This document shows, one piece after another, positions 39,465 to 49,691 of a stretch of 64,000 nucleotides of DNA. How positions within the stretch are numbered: the stretch's first letter is position 1; every line of letters starts with the position of its first letter. The notes under the pieces were generated by a model. The model was given only the letters and a program-made list of their open reading frames with translations. It was not told where the DNA came from and did no database searches. The stretch is from Ascidia mentula (lineage: Eukaryota > Chordata > Ascidiacea > Phlebobranchia > Ascidiidae). The translations under genes and the position numbers were made by a program. Location of the stretch: NCBI GenBank assembly GCA_947561715.1, contig OX387202.1:3038001-3102000 (forward strand). Reading direction: 5' to 3'.

Positions 39465-39806
39465 ATGTCAAGGCGACTACATGACCAAGCTCCAGTTCTT
39501 ACGACACTCGCTACAGCCAAACCCAAGCTTGCTCGGTCGATTATAAAAGTCGCTGATCGTGAATTAATCCAGTGCATTTGCGAATGTGCATACAACGTTT
39601 TGAAGGGGAACGTAACATTGACACCCACGGAACGAGCCAAACTTTGCAGATATAAAAACGGCATCCGTGAACTTGGAAAAAAGTCAACTCCTGCAAAACG
39701 AAAACGTCAGATTATATAACGTGGAGGGTTTTTATCAGCGTTGTTAGCTCCGTTGATTGGCAGCATAATACCCGCCGTCACTAGTCTTTTGTCTGGTGGG
39801 AAGTGA
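39465..39806 (+). pseudogene. Small conserved Polinton protein with hydrophobic tail, nonsense mutation
   Basis: Starts two bases after the ATPase stop. It has a Lys/Arg-rich N-terminal part with ELIQCICECAYNVLKG, a motif I associate with a widespread Polinton/adintovirus accessory protein. A TAA at 39717-39719 interrupts it; the frame continues for 28 codons (GGFLSALLAPLIGS and a short hydrophobic end) to a second stop at 39804-39806. Function is not known to me; the hydrophobic tail suggests a membrane- or capsid-interacting peptide. Confidence 0.7.
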
Positions 39807-39807
39807 A

Positions 39808-40473
39808 ATGGAAAGTGTTCAAAAATTCGCTTTGGTGGACCCTCGTATTTTGAAAAGTCTACAGGGAAACACACCTTCACAAACGACGCCTGTTGAAAAC
39901 GCATTAACCACATTCGATCGGAAAATGAAGGACATCATAAACGAGCCTGGGACGATGGAAGACAAAGTAAAACTTTACAACCAGGCACTTCAACGGTATC
40001 AATTTTATAAGGACACCCTTGTGAATAAACCACTTAAGTTTACGGTTACCGAAGAACTTCGAGGAAAAACTGTGGCTGGAGAAGTTGAGGAAACAAAGAA
40101 AAATGTTGTCGAAAGTCGTGTAATTGATTCTATGCCAAAGACGTTTAAATACAAAGCAAAGCGAGTCATTGATATTATCAAGGAAAGTCCAGAAATTGAT
40201 TTCAACTCGACAGGAGAGCTTTCGGTTAAAGGGGAAGTTGTTAAGGGAAGCAACATTGAGGATCTGATTCACAATGCTGTGCGACGCCGCGGATCGACGT
40301 CAACGACGCCTATCGGATGGACTGATTTCCAGTCGGCATTGGAAAAAGCAAATGCACCAAAGTCATTGCTTGGGTATACAAATACAAGACCCGCGCCAGG
40401 CCAGCGCCCAGTTGGATCTAAACCGCCACCGGTGCAGAATAGACGATTTGCAAAGCAATGGGTAAATCTGTAA
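39808..40473 (+). CDS. Conserved Polinton protein of unknown function
   Basis: 221 residues from the ATG at 39808, just after the previous gene. Begins MESVQKFALVDPRIL, then a charged, probably helical middle and a Pro-rich basic C-terminus. The C-terminal part FNSTGELSVKG..IEDLIHNAVRR recalls the unnamed conserved protein that lies between ATPase and integrase in other Polintons. It is uninterrupted. Its last 16 nt overlap the integrase start at 40458. Confidence 0.75.
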   Translation: MESVQKFALVDPRILKSLQGNTPSQTTPVENALTTFDRKMKDIINEPGTMEDKVKLYNQALQRYQFYKDTLVNKPLKFTVTEELRGKTVAGEVEETKKNVVESRVIDSMPKTFKYKAKRVIDIIKESPEIDFNSTGELSVKGEVVKGSNIEDLIHNAVRRRGSTSTTPIGWTDFQSALEKANAPKSLLGYTNTRPAPGQRPVGSKPPPVQNRRFAKQWVNL

Positions 40474-41141
40474 AGTTTTCTGAGGAATATTATTCCCCCT
40501 TGCAACCAGGAAGTCTCGGGGGCGTGAAGCGCCTCGCCCGTGCTTCAAAACGAAAAGGGTTGAAGTAAAAGATTGGCTTCGAAAGCAGGACACTTACACA
40601 CTCCACAAACCTCTACGTCGAAATTTTAAACGTCTTCGTGTTGTAGTCGGAGGTATTGATTTTCAGTGGCAGGCTGATTTGGTTGATTTGGTGAAACTAA
40701 GTCGTTACAACAGTGGGTTCAAATACTTACTTACCGTTATTGATGCGTTTTCAAAGTATGCGTGGGTTGTCCCAATAAAACAAAAAAACGGGGCCAAGTC
40801 TTCCCAAACAAAAATTTATGTTGGGCCCTTGTACAGAATAAGTTCGTTTTTGTTTGTCAAAAGGTATGGGCCATATGCCGAAGCCTAACATGACCCTGGT
40901 GTATATATCTGGCATATATGTCTCAAATGCAACAACGGCCTTTTACGGCCCTTGTTTCAATTTTCATACAAGGGCCTAGCTTGTTCGTTGAAGTCCCTGT
41001 TCACCTCCACACTTGGCTTTTGCAAGATATAACAAAAACAAGCATAAATTTCAATTGTCCCAAACAAATGCCATACAAAGGCAAATGTACGACATTTGTT
41101 GTTTATTTGAACAAGCGAACACACAACGAAATTTTGTCCCT

Positions 41142-42695
41142 CTATTGTCCTGCAGTCGATTTCAGGCGATGTTGCCTGCCGCCATCCCAATCAGGCACTC
41201 CGTTGAACACACGCTTGATTGCATTGGTTATTTCCTCGCGGCTGACGTCACGATGGCAAGTGTTTTGAAGAACATCTGAACGTAAATTTTTTTGTCCATT
41301 AACAACACACTTTAGCGAGGTGTCCGCTACAACATCCACTTTTTTAGAAAAACGATTTATTTTATTTTACATTACTTGAACCAAATCTTAAATTAATAAT
41401 AACTATGTATGTTATTGCTGGGGCAGATGTTAGAGAAAGTATACCATGATAATGTTTCATAAGATATGCACTTAAATATCCTTACCTGCATATAAATAAC
41501 AAAAATGACAAAAGCACTTATATCAAAACATGTCACTACAATTTGTTGGAACTGTTACCACAATACTATCTGCACCAGGAACAAAATTAGTCACTTCACA
41601 CTGTCAAGAACAACCTACATTGGTTATCTATCACAACTATTGCAAAAAAATGATTTAGAAAAGTGTTCAAATTGCACATGTCCATACATGTATTGACAGT
41701 TTTCCACACTTAAACAAAATAGGTATATACCTTGAAAGAGTGCATACAGTTGGTGGCTTTTGAAAGCTCTTTTCACTTGTTGACGTCCGCTTCCCATGCC
41801 AGACCATGAAAATTGCATGGCCAAATCCTTGACCATGAATACTTTCAGAAAGTTACGGAAAGTTGCTCGGACACATTTTACTTCAACTTGCTGAGCCAAC
41901 AATTTGGCATTCTGTGTTTAAAAAAAGAAATCATTATCTGCATAAAAATGACTTTCAAGACAGTCATACCAGAGATTGTTTTAAATTAGATTCCAGCTCT
42001 TCCTCTGTACAAGCAGCTTCAATTTTCCATGGCTCAGTTGCCGAGCTTGAACAATCACTGTTCATTGAAAGATTTAAATCTGACAATTTATCAATTTTAT
42101 CATTTAAAATATTAAACTGTTTCCGTATAAAAGAATATCCACTCCGAATCTCACACAGCAATTCTTCGTTTTGGTATTTTGGATACTTTGTTTGAGGAAA
42201 AACCTTTTGGGGACTTTTTCTAACAACACATGGCAAACAATTTTTACTTGCAAACCATGTTAAGCCTTTGAAAGTAACAAACCTCTTGTGCTTTCTCCTC
42301 AAATCACTATTTTGAGGTGCTGTTGCTCGTTTGTAAATACTTTCACTGTCTGTCCTTACAAGAGGAGGTGGAACAAATTCATCATCTGCTGATGTCTCAC
42401 TCAACATTACTGTGCTATAACCTTTTTCCTCGCACTTGTGAAAGTCATCTTAAATAATGAACTGTTAGTAACATTGGAACAGAACTGTATCACATTACTA
42501 CATACTAGATTCACAGAGGATCATACAACTGTATTGCTTCCATTCCTCATCAGGTTCAACTTCATTTTTTGCTAAAGCCCTAATATCTTCGTTTGACATT
42601 TGAGGCCACTTACACATGGAATATCCCACTATCCATGACCGTGGCACTATGTCAGTGGAGCCATTGTTAAATTTTACACATACAAACTTTTTCAT
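41142..42695 (-). CDS. DUF4806-type accessory protein of the CACTA-like element
   Basis: Four exons, checked for phase: 42695-42506, 42448-41970, 41911-41731, 41326-41142, giving 344 residues. The N-terminal part resembles the small module found in such proteins (VKFNNGSTDIVPRSWI). The middle is variable and charged. The C-terminal part shows the DUF4806 features (LAMQFSWSGMGSGRQQVKRAF, then EEITNAIKRVFNG and GGRQHRLK). It starts just downstream of the transposase stop, and its first exon has its own CTTGCAG acceptor, so the two genes may be transcribed together with trans-splicing. No breaks were seen. Confidence 0.75.
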
Positions 42696-42731
42696 AGTGA
42701 GACCATTTTCCTGCAAGACACCAAACATGCA

Positions 42732-44870
42732 TTAGGTCATGTGAAGCAATATTAAAGCAACTAAATCCTCTCTATATGGTAAAACAAAACACTTTTTTAT
42801 ATTACTTGACATGCACAATAGTTTATAGTCACTGCATAGATTGGAAATTCTTTGTATCCCTACAATTTTTGAATGAACCGGGTTTATAAAAATGTTTAGC
42901 ACTTTTGTATACTGACACACAACAAAATAAATGTTGCAATTTTCAACAACTATATCAACAACTCTGTAAAAACAATTATTGTGAAACAATGTGGAGTCAG
43001 ATATAGTATTTCGCTCAATAACAACAGAATCAAACAAGAAAATTTTTTTCATGAATGACAAAGACTTTTCCCCAAAAAGCTCAACTAAAACATTCATACC
43101 AATGGCGGGTTTTGCATCACGTTTGTCATGTCTTAAAGGGCAATCAAACACAAGATTTTCATTGTTATGATATGCAAACCAAGAGCATTGTTGCAGTGGT
43201 TTAAATCCACATCTAACTTGGTCTTTTAAGCAACCCAGGTAGCTTTCAAATGGAAAACATGAAATGTTTTCCAAACAACCATACTTTTGACAGTCCTGAA
43301 CCAAGTGAATTAGAGAATGTACATTATAGGTTACAAATTGTTTGCCATAAAGTACAACAGATTCATGCACAAAGTTATGAAGCAGATCACTGGCAGTTTT
43401 CAAATTGAAATTAGTACAATTCTTATCTAAAAAAAACCTGAAGGCACAGGAAAGTTTAAGAAAATGAATGTATCTCTCATGTGTTAAAGCATTGCTGTTT
43501 TTAAGAACCACTGGTCCCACATATAACATGAATAGCCTAAACTCCATTGCTTTCCAATATAGTATATCTTTTAGTGGTCGTAACTTCCGATTAAACTCAT
43601 CTGGAACAAATGGTTGACAAGCCAAAATACTGGAAGTAATCTCATTTACAGCGTGTGAGGACAATTTTGCATGTAACTGATGTGGTGTTCCTTTCCACCA
43701 TAGAAGTAACCGTCGCATCACTCCCAAGCAACCTAAGTGCATATAGTCTAAAACAAAACCAGACACCATGTCAACATTTTTTGTAGACAGAACTGACACA
43801 CCCATTCGATGCTGCTTGTCGATGTGCCTTTTGAAATCTGCATCAGTGCGTTGAGTCCAATTGTGTCCGAGAAAACATACACGACGCTCAATGTATTGGC
43901 CTTTAACAGTACACCTTTCACAACTGTAATATCCAGTATGTGATTTAATGCATTTAAGACTAGATCGCATTGGTGCATCACAAACGTAAATTCCATAGTT
44001 TCCTAGTCTGCACGTTACAGTATCAATTATAACTGGATTTTCAGTGAGATTGTCTAAATCTTTAAGAAATTCCTTCAGAAACAGGTCAGGAGCAGGGAGT
44101 TCTCTGTTGGTGGACTTGTTTGTGCAATAAATTCCAGCACATAGACATTTCATTTTAACAAGATACACTTTTATTAGAATTGGATAAAGCTTGTAATCAG
44201 GAGAACCTTTAAAAAGTGGTAGTCCATCCACATTGATTATTAAGTAAAATGTAAATTGACAAGCGGAAAGTTTTAGTCGTAACACTTCGTTTGTCAGAAT
44301 CTTCTTCAAACTAGTCATCCAGTTACTGAAATGAACATATTCACCCCCATTATTCATACTACAATATGAAAGTTTGGGTGTGGGTAGTAAGGTTGTAAAC
44401 GTCATGGGCAAATGTTCATGATATTGCTTTAAAATTTTCAACAGATTGGTCACAGCAGACTTAGGTACATTAGGCTCTGTGAGGGCCCATTGTTGCAAAG
44501 ATTGCTTTAATGCAAAAGGATTAAACTGGTTACCACATGATTCAGGTATATTTTGTTTAGTTGATCCAGGAACTGGACCACTAGAAACGTCGGAATCATA
44601 ATCAGAGTTAGACGAAACGTTGCAAAAATAATCATGGTGGCCCACTTGTTGTATATTACTTGAACTTGGCCTGTCAGAATCCACGTTATCAGGGATAGTG
44701 TCAGCAGTTAAGTCAACTTGATAATCAGAGCCATTTGAAAAAAGAATTGTTTCTTTTCCATCGTTTGTTTTTTTACACTTTCGACTCGAGGTTTTGCGCC
44801 GCCACTTCTGTTGTCTGGATAGTTTGCGAAATGGTTTATACTCAGTTTTAGGCATTATAGCGCTGTCCAA
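42732..44870 (-). CDS. EnSpm/CACTA-like transposase, intact
   Basis: 712 residues, one uninterrupted frame. A basic N-terminal region and a Ser/Asp-rich linker precede a DDE-type core. Candidate acidic residues lie in NVDGLPLFKG, CDAPMRSSLKC and LDYMHLG, with the treble-Cys element YYSCERCTVKG between the last two. The C-terminal half includes NVHSLIHLVQD and FPFESYLGCLK, typical of animal transposase-domain proteins that travel with DUF4806 proteins. It catalyses cut-and-paste transposition. Absence of breaks suggests recent activity. The ATG six codons in (MPKTEYK) is an alternative start. Confidence 0.85.
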   Translation of the reverse strand: MDSAIMPKTEYKPFRKLSRQQKWRRKTSSRKCKKTNDGKETILFSNGSDYQVDLTADTIPDNVDSDRPSSSNIQQVGHHDYFCNVSSNSDYDSDVSSGPVPGSTKQNIPESCGNQFNPFALKQSLQQWALTEPNVPKSAVTNLLKILKQYHEHLPMTFTTLLPTPKLSYCSMNNGGEYVHFSNWMTSLKKILTNEVLRLKLSACQFTFYLIINVDGLPLFKGSPDYKLYPILIKVYLVKMKCLCAGIYCTNKSTNRELPAPDLFLKEFLKDLDNLTENPVIIDTVTCRLGNYGIYVCDAPMRSSLKCIKSHTGYYSCERCTVKGQYIERRVCFLGHNWTQRTDADFKRHIDKQHRMGVSVLSTKNVDMVSGFVLDYMHLGCLGVMRRLLLWWKGTPHQLHAKLSSHAVNEITSSILACQPFVPDEFNRKLRPLKDILYWKAMEFRLFMLYVGPVVLKNSNALTHERYIHFLKLSCAFRFFLDKNCTNFNLKTASDLLHNFVHESVVLYGKQFVTYNVHSLIHLVQDCQKYGCLENISCFPFESYLGCLKDQVRCGFKPLQQCSWFAYHNNENLVFDCPLRHDKRDAKPAIGMNVLVELFGEKSLSFMKKIFLFDSVVIERNTISDSTLFHNNCFYRVVDIVVENCNIYFVVCQYTKVLNIFINPVHSKIVGIQRISNLCSDYKLLCMSSNIKKCFVLPYREDLVALILLHMT

Positions 44871-46232
44871 AAATCCAAACCTCTTTCCTTTTCAAACTTC
44901 CATATCAACTAAAATATCAAATCTAAATAGGATTATTGCAGATTTAAACCGTTAAAAAAACACCACGTGCAAAATACGACGACTGCCGATTGCGTAATGC
45001 AACTATTGAAGTCGTAAATCCAGTGCGGCAGAATTAGTTCCAGAACAGTGACGCAATAAAAATTTGGGAGATGACAAGAATAAATTTGCAATTTCCAGGT
45101 TATATTTTTTTCAAGATCACAAAACATTTGCAATACATCTGGAAAACAAACTTATTCAAGAAAGCAATTAATTTAAATACAAAAAAAAATAACACAGATT
45201 TAAACGAATTACAACTTAATCAAATGTCTAATTAATTTAGTTTGTCACTTAAATGAGAAATGAGACGTATCAAATTTCTTCGCAGTTATATTGCAAATGC
45301 AATTGAAAATTTAATTTTATGGTATGATTATCTGTTCATTAAGCATGGAATATCTACAGCTGGGTTATGTCCGTTTTATCGTGCTTATATCGGACTAAAC
45401 ATATACGGCATATCCACGGTAATACTACGAAGGCCATATCAAAGATATGCCGCAAGTAACTTACACAAGATTCATATATAATCGCAGATAATTTTTGATT
45501 GGGTTGTGCGAGCTTTCGAAAAAATCTTGCAAGATGGGGACCGCCAACCGCAGAAATTACAGACAGATCGTGGCAAAGAGTTTGTGAATAAACTTTTTCA
45601 AAATTGGTTACAAAATCACGGGATTCATTTTTTTGCGACGTACAATGACGAAACCAAAGCCTCCATTGTTGAGCGATTTAATCGGACCTTGAAGGAGCGT
45701 TTATGGCGGTACTTCACGTATGCCCAGACATCGAAATATATTGACGTGCTAGATGATGTAGTGGAAAGCTACAACAACAGCTATCACCGCAGCATTCGAA
45801 CTACTCCCTCGTCGGTGAAACGAGATAATCAGGATACTGTCTGGGAAAATTTATAGGGCGATATATCGCATCCACCTATGTCCTGGAAGTTTGCAGTGGG
45901 TTCCCCAGTTAGAATCGCAGTAACCCGTACAAAGTTTAAAAAAGGTTACTTACCAAACTGGACGGAAGAAGTGTTTTTTGTAAAATCCCGGCGCCAAACC
46001 AATCCCCATACTTATTCTCTAGTCGATTATAATCGTGAACCGATAGAAGGGTCGTTTTATGATGAGGAACTCCAAAGTGTGGAAAAGGACCTTTATAACA
46101 TCGAGAAGATATTGAAAAAGCGAAAAAGGCACGGGGTAGAGCAATGGCTTATAAAATGGGTCGACTACACCGATAGTTTTAATTCGTGGCTCAACGCAGA
46201 GGACGTCGTACATTACAGCGTATAGCGTCTCA

Positions 46233-46469
46233 ATGACTTCAGGAGGAGATTGGGTGTGGTGTGGGCGAAGTTTGCCTCGTGAAGAAGTTGTGTTTTTTTG
46301 TCAAGTGTTTCTCATTTTTGTTGTAGTCATCACCAGTCTTGTGAATTTGACGTTGGGACACCCAAACCCGAATCTTTGGACAGCGTTACTGGCAAGTGGG
46401 GTTGGGTATCTGTTGGCAGCACCGAGTTTGAAAAACAAGAATGTTTTACGTGACTCTTCCGAGCAATAG
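46233..46469 (+). CDS. Small Polinton membrane protein
   Basis: 78 residues with two hydrophobic segments (VVFFCQVFLIFVVVITSLV and LLASGVGYLLAA) separated by a short Asn/Pro-rich loop. It starts 8 bp after the integrase stop and its end overlaps the penton start by 29 bp. Small two-helix proteins occur at this position in other Polintons; a role in the virion or membrane is inferred. Confidence 0.7.
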   Translation: MTSGGDWVWCGRSLPREEVVFFCQVFLIFVVVITSLVNLTLGHPNPNLWTALLASGVGYLLAAPSLKNKNVLRDSSEQ

Positions 46470-47447
46470 TAGTTTAGAGTTTTACCCCGAAAATACAACG
46501 ACCCAATTCAAAACTAAACTTCCCGAAAGCATTCACTTGGATCGGGGAAAATGGGAAGTAGCGTTAAGTGACATTCAATATCCCTACTCATGGAAAAATA
46601 TTGGGTCAGAAGTGTGGTTCGGAATGAGAGTGGGGGCCGAAGCTACTAAAAAGTTGTTAGGCAACTTTTGGGCTTTCAAACAACTCCACTTCCACACCTT
46701 TACGAAGGAAGCCACACAACCGAAGGAAGGTGCACTCTCGAGAATGAATTTTCGACCATTTTCGTCTATTGTGATCTCGTTGAACCGCGTATAGTGGGCG
46801 ATTCACTTGTTCCCCTTCTCGATACGATCCCAGCTCAAGGAGAGCCTGGGGAGACAGTGTTTAAAAGGTTCTCACGTCTATCGTATCAACCATTACGTGG
46901 AAGTACCATCACGAGTGTAGAACTAAGTTTAAGAAACGAATTCGGGGGTTTGATTCCTTTTGAAAGCGGTCGGGTGATCGCTACACTTCACTTTCGAAAA
47001 CACCCTTATACATTTAGACGGAAAATGCAGCGTCAATGCGGCACTCCATATTGTGTGCAAAACGATATTAAAGACTATGAGAATTACTATGTGGCCCAAG
47101 CTGGTCATGGAATGCCTTTTTTCAGTGGAGCAGTTTCACAACGTGGCCACGGATTGGGTAGTGTGTTTGCGAGTCTTGGTAGGGCTGTACTACCGCTACT
47201 TAAATCGGGCGCAAGCCGTATCGGAAAAGAAGTGATTAAATCAGGTGCCCAATTCGCCGGTGACATGCTGGCTGGACAATCACCACGGGCAGCAGCTATA
47301 AAACGTTCAAGAGAGGCGGGAAAATCATTATTACGTTCTGCGCAGCGGTCCTTTACACACCCACCCGGAGAACCTGCAACTAAACGCAGAAAAAAGACGA
47401 AGAAAAAACGTTCCCCAAGACGAAAGAAAGCGGATATATTTTCATAA
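46441..47447 (+). pseudogene. Penton-like minor capsid protein, deleted and frameshifted, fused to a basic protein
   Basis: The N-terminal part (from 46441) has the minor-capsid signature (MFYVTLPSNSSLEFYPENTT, then WEVALSDIQYPY). Around 46640-46720 the reading moves to another plus-strand frame (STIFVYCDLVEPRIVGD to ATLHFRKH). The stretch between is much shorter than I would expect, so an internal deletion plus frameshift is likely. The second frame continues without a stop into a Gly-rich segment (GHGLGSVFASLGRAVLPLL) and a Lys/Arg-rich tail. I would normally expect that as a separate small DNA-binding capsid protein, so the deletion or mutation may also have fused two genes. Confidence 0.75.
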
Positions 47448-47448
47448 T

Positions 47449-48756
47449 ATGGGCAGCCTCATTAACCAACAGTCTGGAAAATGCTTGAAAAGTGAACTTG
47501 ATTTATTTGCGCTAAAACCCACACAAGTCAGCATCGAACATTCCCAGTGGGTGGAATTTATGCCCCTTTCGACATTGAGTGATGCCGGCCCTATAGAATT
47601 TACCGTTTCTGGGACAGGGGAAGATAACATAGATCTAGCAAATACTATGCTTCTGTGCACAGCGCGCATAACCAAGGCAGATGGGACAAATATTGACGCA
47701 GACGCTGCCGTTGGTCCTTGTAATTATTGGCTACATGCTCTTTGGGATCAAGTTGACTTGTCTTTAAACAACAAAGTTGTCACACCTGCTAGTAACACGT
47801 ATCCATACCGTGCTTATCTCGAGAGCCTTTTAAGCTTTGGGAATGATGCAAAAGAATCCCAATTAACTGCGGCAATGTGGCATAAAGATACGGCAGGAAA
47901 GTTTGAGACTTTGGATGCTGGAAATGCTGGATATATCACCAGACGCGACTGTGCAAGTGGTAGTCGTGACATTGAAATGTTAGGCAAGCTCCATATCGAC
48001 ATGATGAATCAGTTTCGTTATGTATTAAATGGCGTTGACGTGAAGATCCGCTTGATCAGGAGCAAAGATCCGTTTTCGATTATGGCCGAGGCGAATACCG
48101 GTTACAAGGTCAACCTTAAAGACGTTCGGTTGTATGTTCGTAAAGTACGTCCGAGTGCCCCTGTTTTGATGGGACATATAAAAGCATTGGAGAAGGCTAC
48201 TGCCAAATATCCAATCACGAGGACATCTGTGCAAGTGTACTCGGTCCCACGTGGAAACCTTTCCACGACACATGACACATTTATACGTGGCCAGATCCCA
48301 AAGCGAGTAGTGGTGGGGTTTGTTGACAACGACGCATTTAATGGAGCTTATGCAAAAAATTCGTTTAATTTTAAACACTTTGATGTGAATTACCTGGCTC
48401 TGTACCATGACGGGAAAATCGTGCCGGGAAAGGCGCTTCAACCAAATTTCACATCAAAAAATTATGCGAGGAGCTTCATTAGCCTTTTTACTGGGATGGG
48501 AACATTTTTTGAAAACGCCGGTAGTGGAATATCACTCTCCGAATATGGGCAGGGATTCACACTCTATTGCTTTGACCTCAGTCCTGATATGGCAGATCTG
48601 GCTACCTTTGATTTGGTTAAGCACGGTAACATTCGTTTGGAGGTTCACTTTGGCACGGCTTTCGCGAACACTATAAATATCTTGGTGTACGCGGAATATG
48701 ACAATGTATTGGAGATTGACAAATTCAAAATCGTAATTTTCGATTACTCGGCTTAA
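47449..48756 (+). CDS. Polinton major capsid protein (double jelly-roll)
   Basis: 435 residues, intact, starting two bases after the preceding stop. Family marks include SQWVEFMPLSTLSDAGPIEF near the N-terminus, LWDQVDLSLNN and YPYRAYLESLLSFG, and a C-terminal region with GNIRLEVHF and VYAEYDNVLEID. It forms the hexon-like shell in the adenovirus/Polinton lineage. Directly joined to the protease gene (TAAATG). Confidence 0.92.
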   Translation: MGSLINQQSGKCLKSELDLFALKPTQVSIEHSQWVEFMPLSTLSDAGPIEFTVSGTGEDNIDLANTMLLCTARITKADGTNIDADAAVGPCNYWLHALWDQVDLSLNNKVVTPASNTYPYRAYLESLLSFGNDAKESQLTAAMWHKDTAGKFETLDAGNAGYITRRDCASGSRDIEMLGKLHIDMMNQFRYVLNGVDVKIRLIRSKDPFSIMAEANTGYKVNLKDVRLYVRKVRPSAPVLMGHIKALEKATAKYPITRTSVQVYSVPRGNLSTTHDTFIRGQIPKRVVVGFVDNDAFNGAYAKNSFNFKHFDVNYLALYHDGKIVPGKALQPNFTSKNYARSFISLFTGMGTFFENAGSGISLSEYGQGFTLYCFDLSPDMADLATFDLVKHGNIRLEVHFGTAFANTINILVYAEYDNVLEIDKFKIVIFDYSA

Positions 48757-49203
48757 ATGGACGAACTTCAAATCGCATCTATTTTATCTCGTGACCAAGC
48801 CATTGGATCCGTGTTTTATGGTGTCTATGCGCGGGATGAACTCTCTACGTTGAACCACCCCTATCCCAAAGCATATATTGTGAATACTGATACCAGTAAT
48901 AGACCCGGAATGCATTGGCTTGCGATGTTTTTTGATGGGGAAGAACGGGGCGAGTTTTATGACACGTTCGGGCGTGCCCCGATCCACGAGGAGCTTGTAA
49001 ATTTTCTAAACCGAAATGCCACTCAATGGAAATGGAACCGTCGCATTGTACAGCACCCCCTCTCATCTGCCTGCGGCCCTCATTGTATGTATTATTTACT
49101 GTTTCGTGCACGTGGATTTTCTATGTCTCGTATAGTCGATACATATTCTTCGGCATTTTCTATTATTGGTCTCAAATACGCGGCGGGTGAAACACAGATT
49201 TAG
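48757..49203 (+). CDS. Adenain-like capsid-maturation cysteine protease
   Basis: 148 residues. The catalytic set is visible: H53 (GMHWLAMFF), D69 (FYDTFG), Q99 (IVQHPLSSACG) and C106 (ACGPHCMYY). Adenain/Ulp1 family; cleaves capsid precursors. The ATG abuts the capsid stop, and the last 32 bp overlap the convergent minus-strand gene. Intact. Confidence 0.92.
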   Translation: MDELQIASILSRDQAIGSVFYGVYARDELSTLNHPYPKAYIVNTDTSNRPGMHWLAMFFDGEERGEFYDTFGRAPIHEELVNFLNRNATQWKWNRRIVQHPLSSACGPHCMYYLLFRARGFSMSRIVDTYSSAFSIIGLKYAAGETQI

Positions 49204-49630
49204 ATTTAAAACTTAATGCAATCCCATCGACAGCCACGTCGATTGCCATATTCTTCACTCGGTCGGCGATGATACAATCTTCCACCGCGTCTGCTGTGGA
49301 CCAGTACACCACCTGCACGCGACTGAAGGCGTCGGCAAACGGTTTGGGGAATAGCAACACGTAGGGTGTTTCTGGAAACAGGGAAGGAGCCAGTTTCCGG
49401 AGTTCGTCGTGGTCAAAACATTCTCCTCTAAACTTCACATACAACGTTGCACAGCAAAGTCTGGTACCTACAGCAACCATAAACAAATTAGGAAACGGAA
49501 GAAAAGCAAAACCTCGTCAAGACATACCTGCAGGTCGGCGACTTCTGCATATCTCTGTCAGCAGCTGTGTAGCGATTTGCTGTCTGGTTGAATCGACGGT
49601 GTCGGGAACAATATGTCTGTTGAGTGACAT
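49172..49630 (-). CDS. Two-exon Polinton gene of unknown function
   Basis: Exon 1 is 49630-49528 and exon 2 is 49467-49172, joined by a 60-bp intron with CAG/GTATGT donor and GCTGTAG acceptor; together 399 nt, 132 residues. The product begins MSLNRHIVPDT and contains CCATLYVKFRGECF and PYVLLFPKPF. I do not recognise it. A TATATAAG box lies 54 bp upstream. It converges on the protease gene with 32 bp of overlap. Confidence 0.65.
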
Positions 49631-49683
49631 CTTCTCCGTTGGTTGCTTCTGTTCGTTGATGAGGAATAAAGTATCTATACCGT

Positions 49684-49691
49684 CTTATATA
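49684..49691 (-). promoter_or_regulatory. TATA box of the two-exon Polinton gene
   Basis: TATATAAG on the minus strand, about 30 bp before a plausible start site and 54 bp before the ATG at 49630. Confidence 0.5.

Larger units (their letters stand above)
40803..45503 (-). mobile_element. CACTA/EnSpm-like DNA transposon nested in the integrase gene
   Basis: About 4.7 kb with two minus-strand genes, a transposase and a DUF4806-type protein, both open. The limits come from where the integrase reading stops and resumes. The proposed ends CCCAAACAAAAATTTAT and, on the other strand, CCCAATCAAAAATTATC are similar but imperfect. Subterminal GGCCCTTGT and GGCATAT motifs recur at both ends. The target duplication is not clear. 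Confidence 0.75.
40458..46225 (+). pseudogene. Polinton retroviral-type integrase with chromodomain, broken in three places
   Basis: RVE-family integrase. The N-terminal part (from 40458) leads to the first catalytic Asp (QADLVDLV, about 40675). The second (QTDRGKEF) lies near 45563 and the Glu (SIVERFNRTLKE) near 45670. The C-terminal part ends in a chromodomain (NIEKILKKRK through LIKWVDYTDSFNSW). Breaks: a one-base frameshift near 40562; a DNA transposon at about 40803-45503; and an in-frame TAG at 45854-45856. The transposon insertion adds a multiple of three bases, so the flanking frames still agree. Confidence 0.88.

Noticed and set aside
42732..44870. 712-residue frame as a host gene
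   Set aside because: Its position inside the split integrase, the DUF4806 partner and the DDE-like motifs show that it is a transposase.
46668..47447. Independent 259-residue protein starting at 46668
   Set aside because: The first codons are the penton-like sequence in a shifted frame; the first supported family residues begin about 30 codons later.
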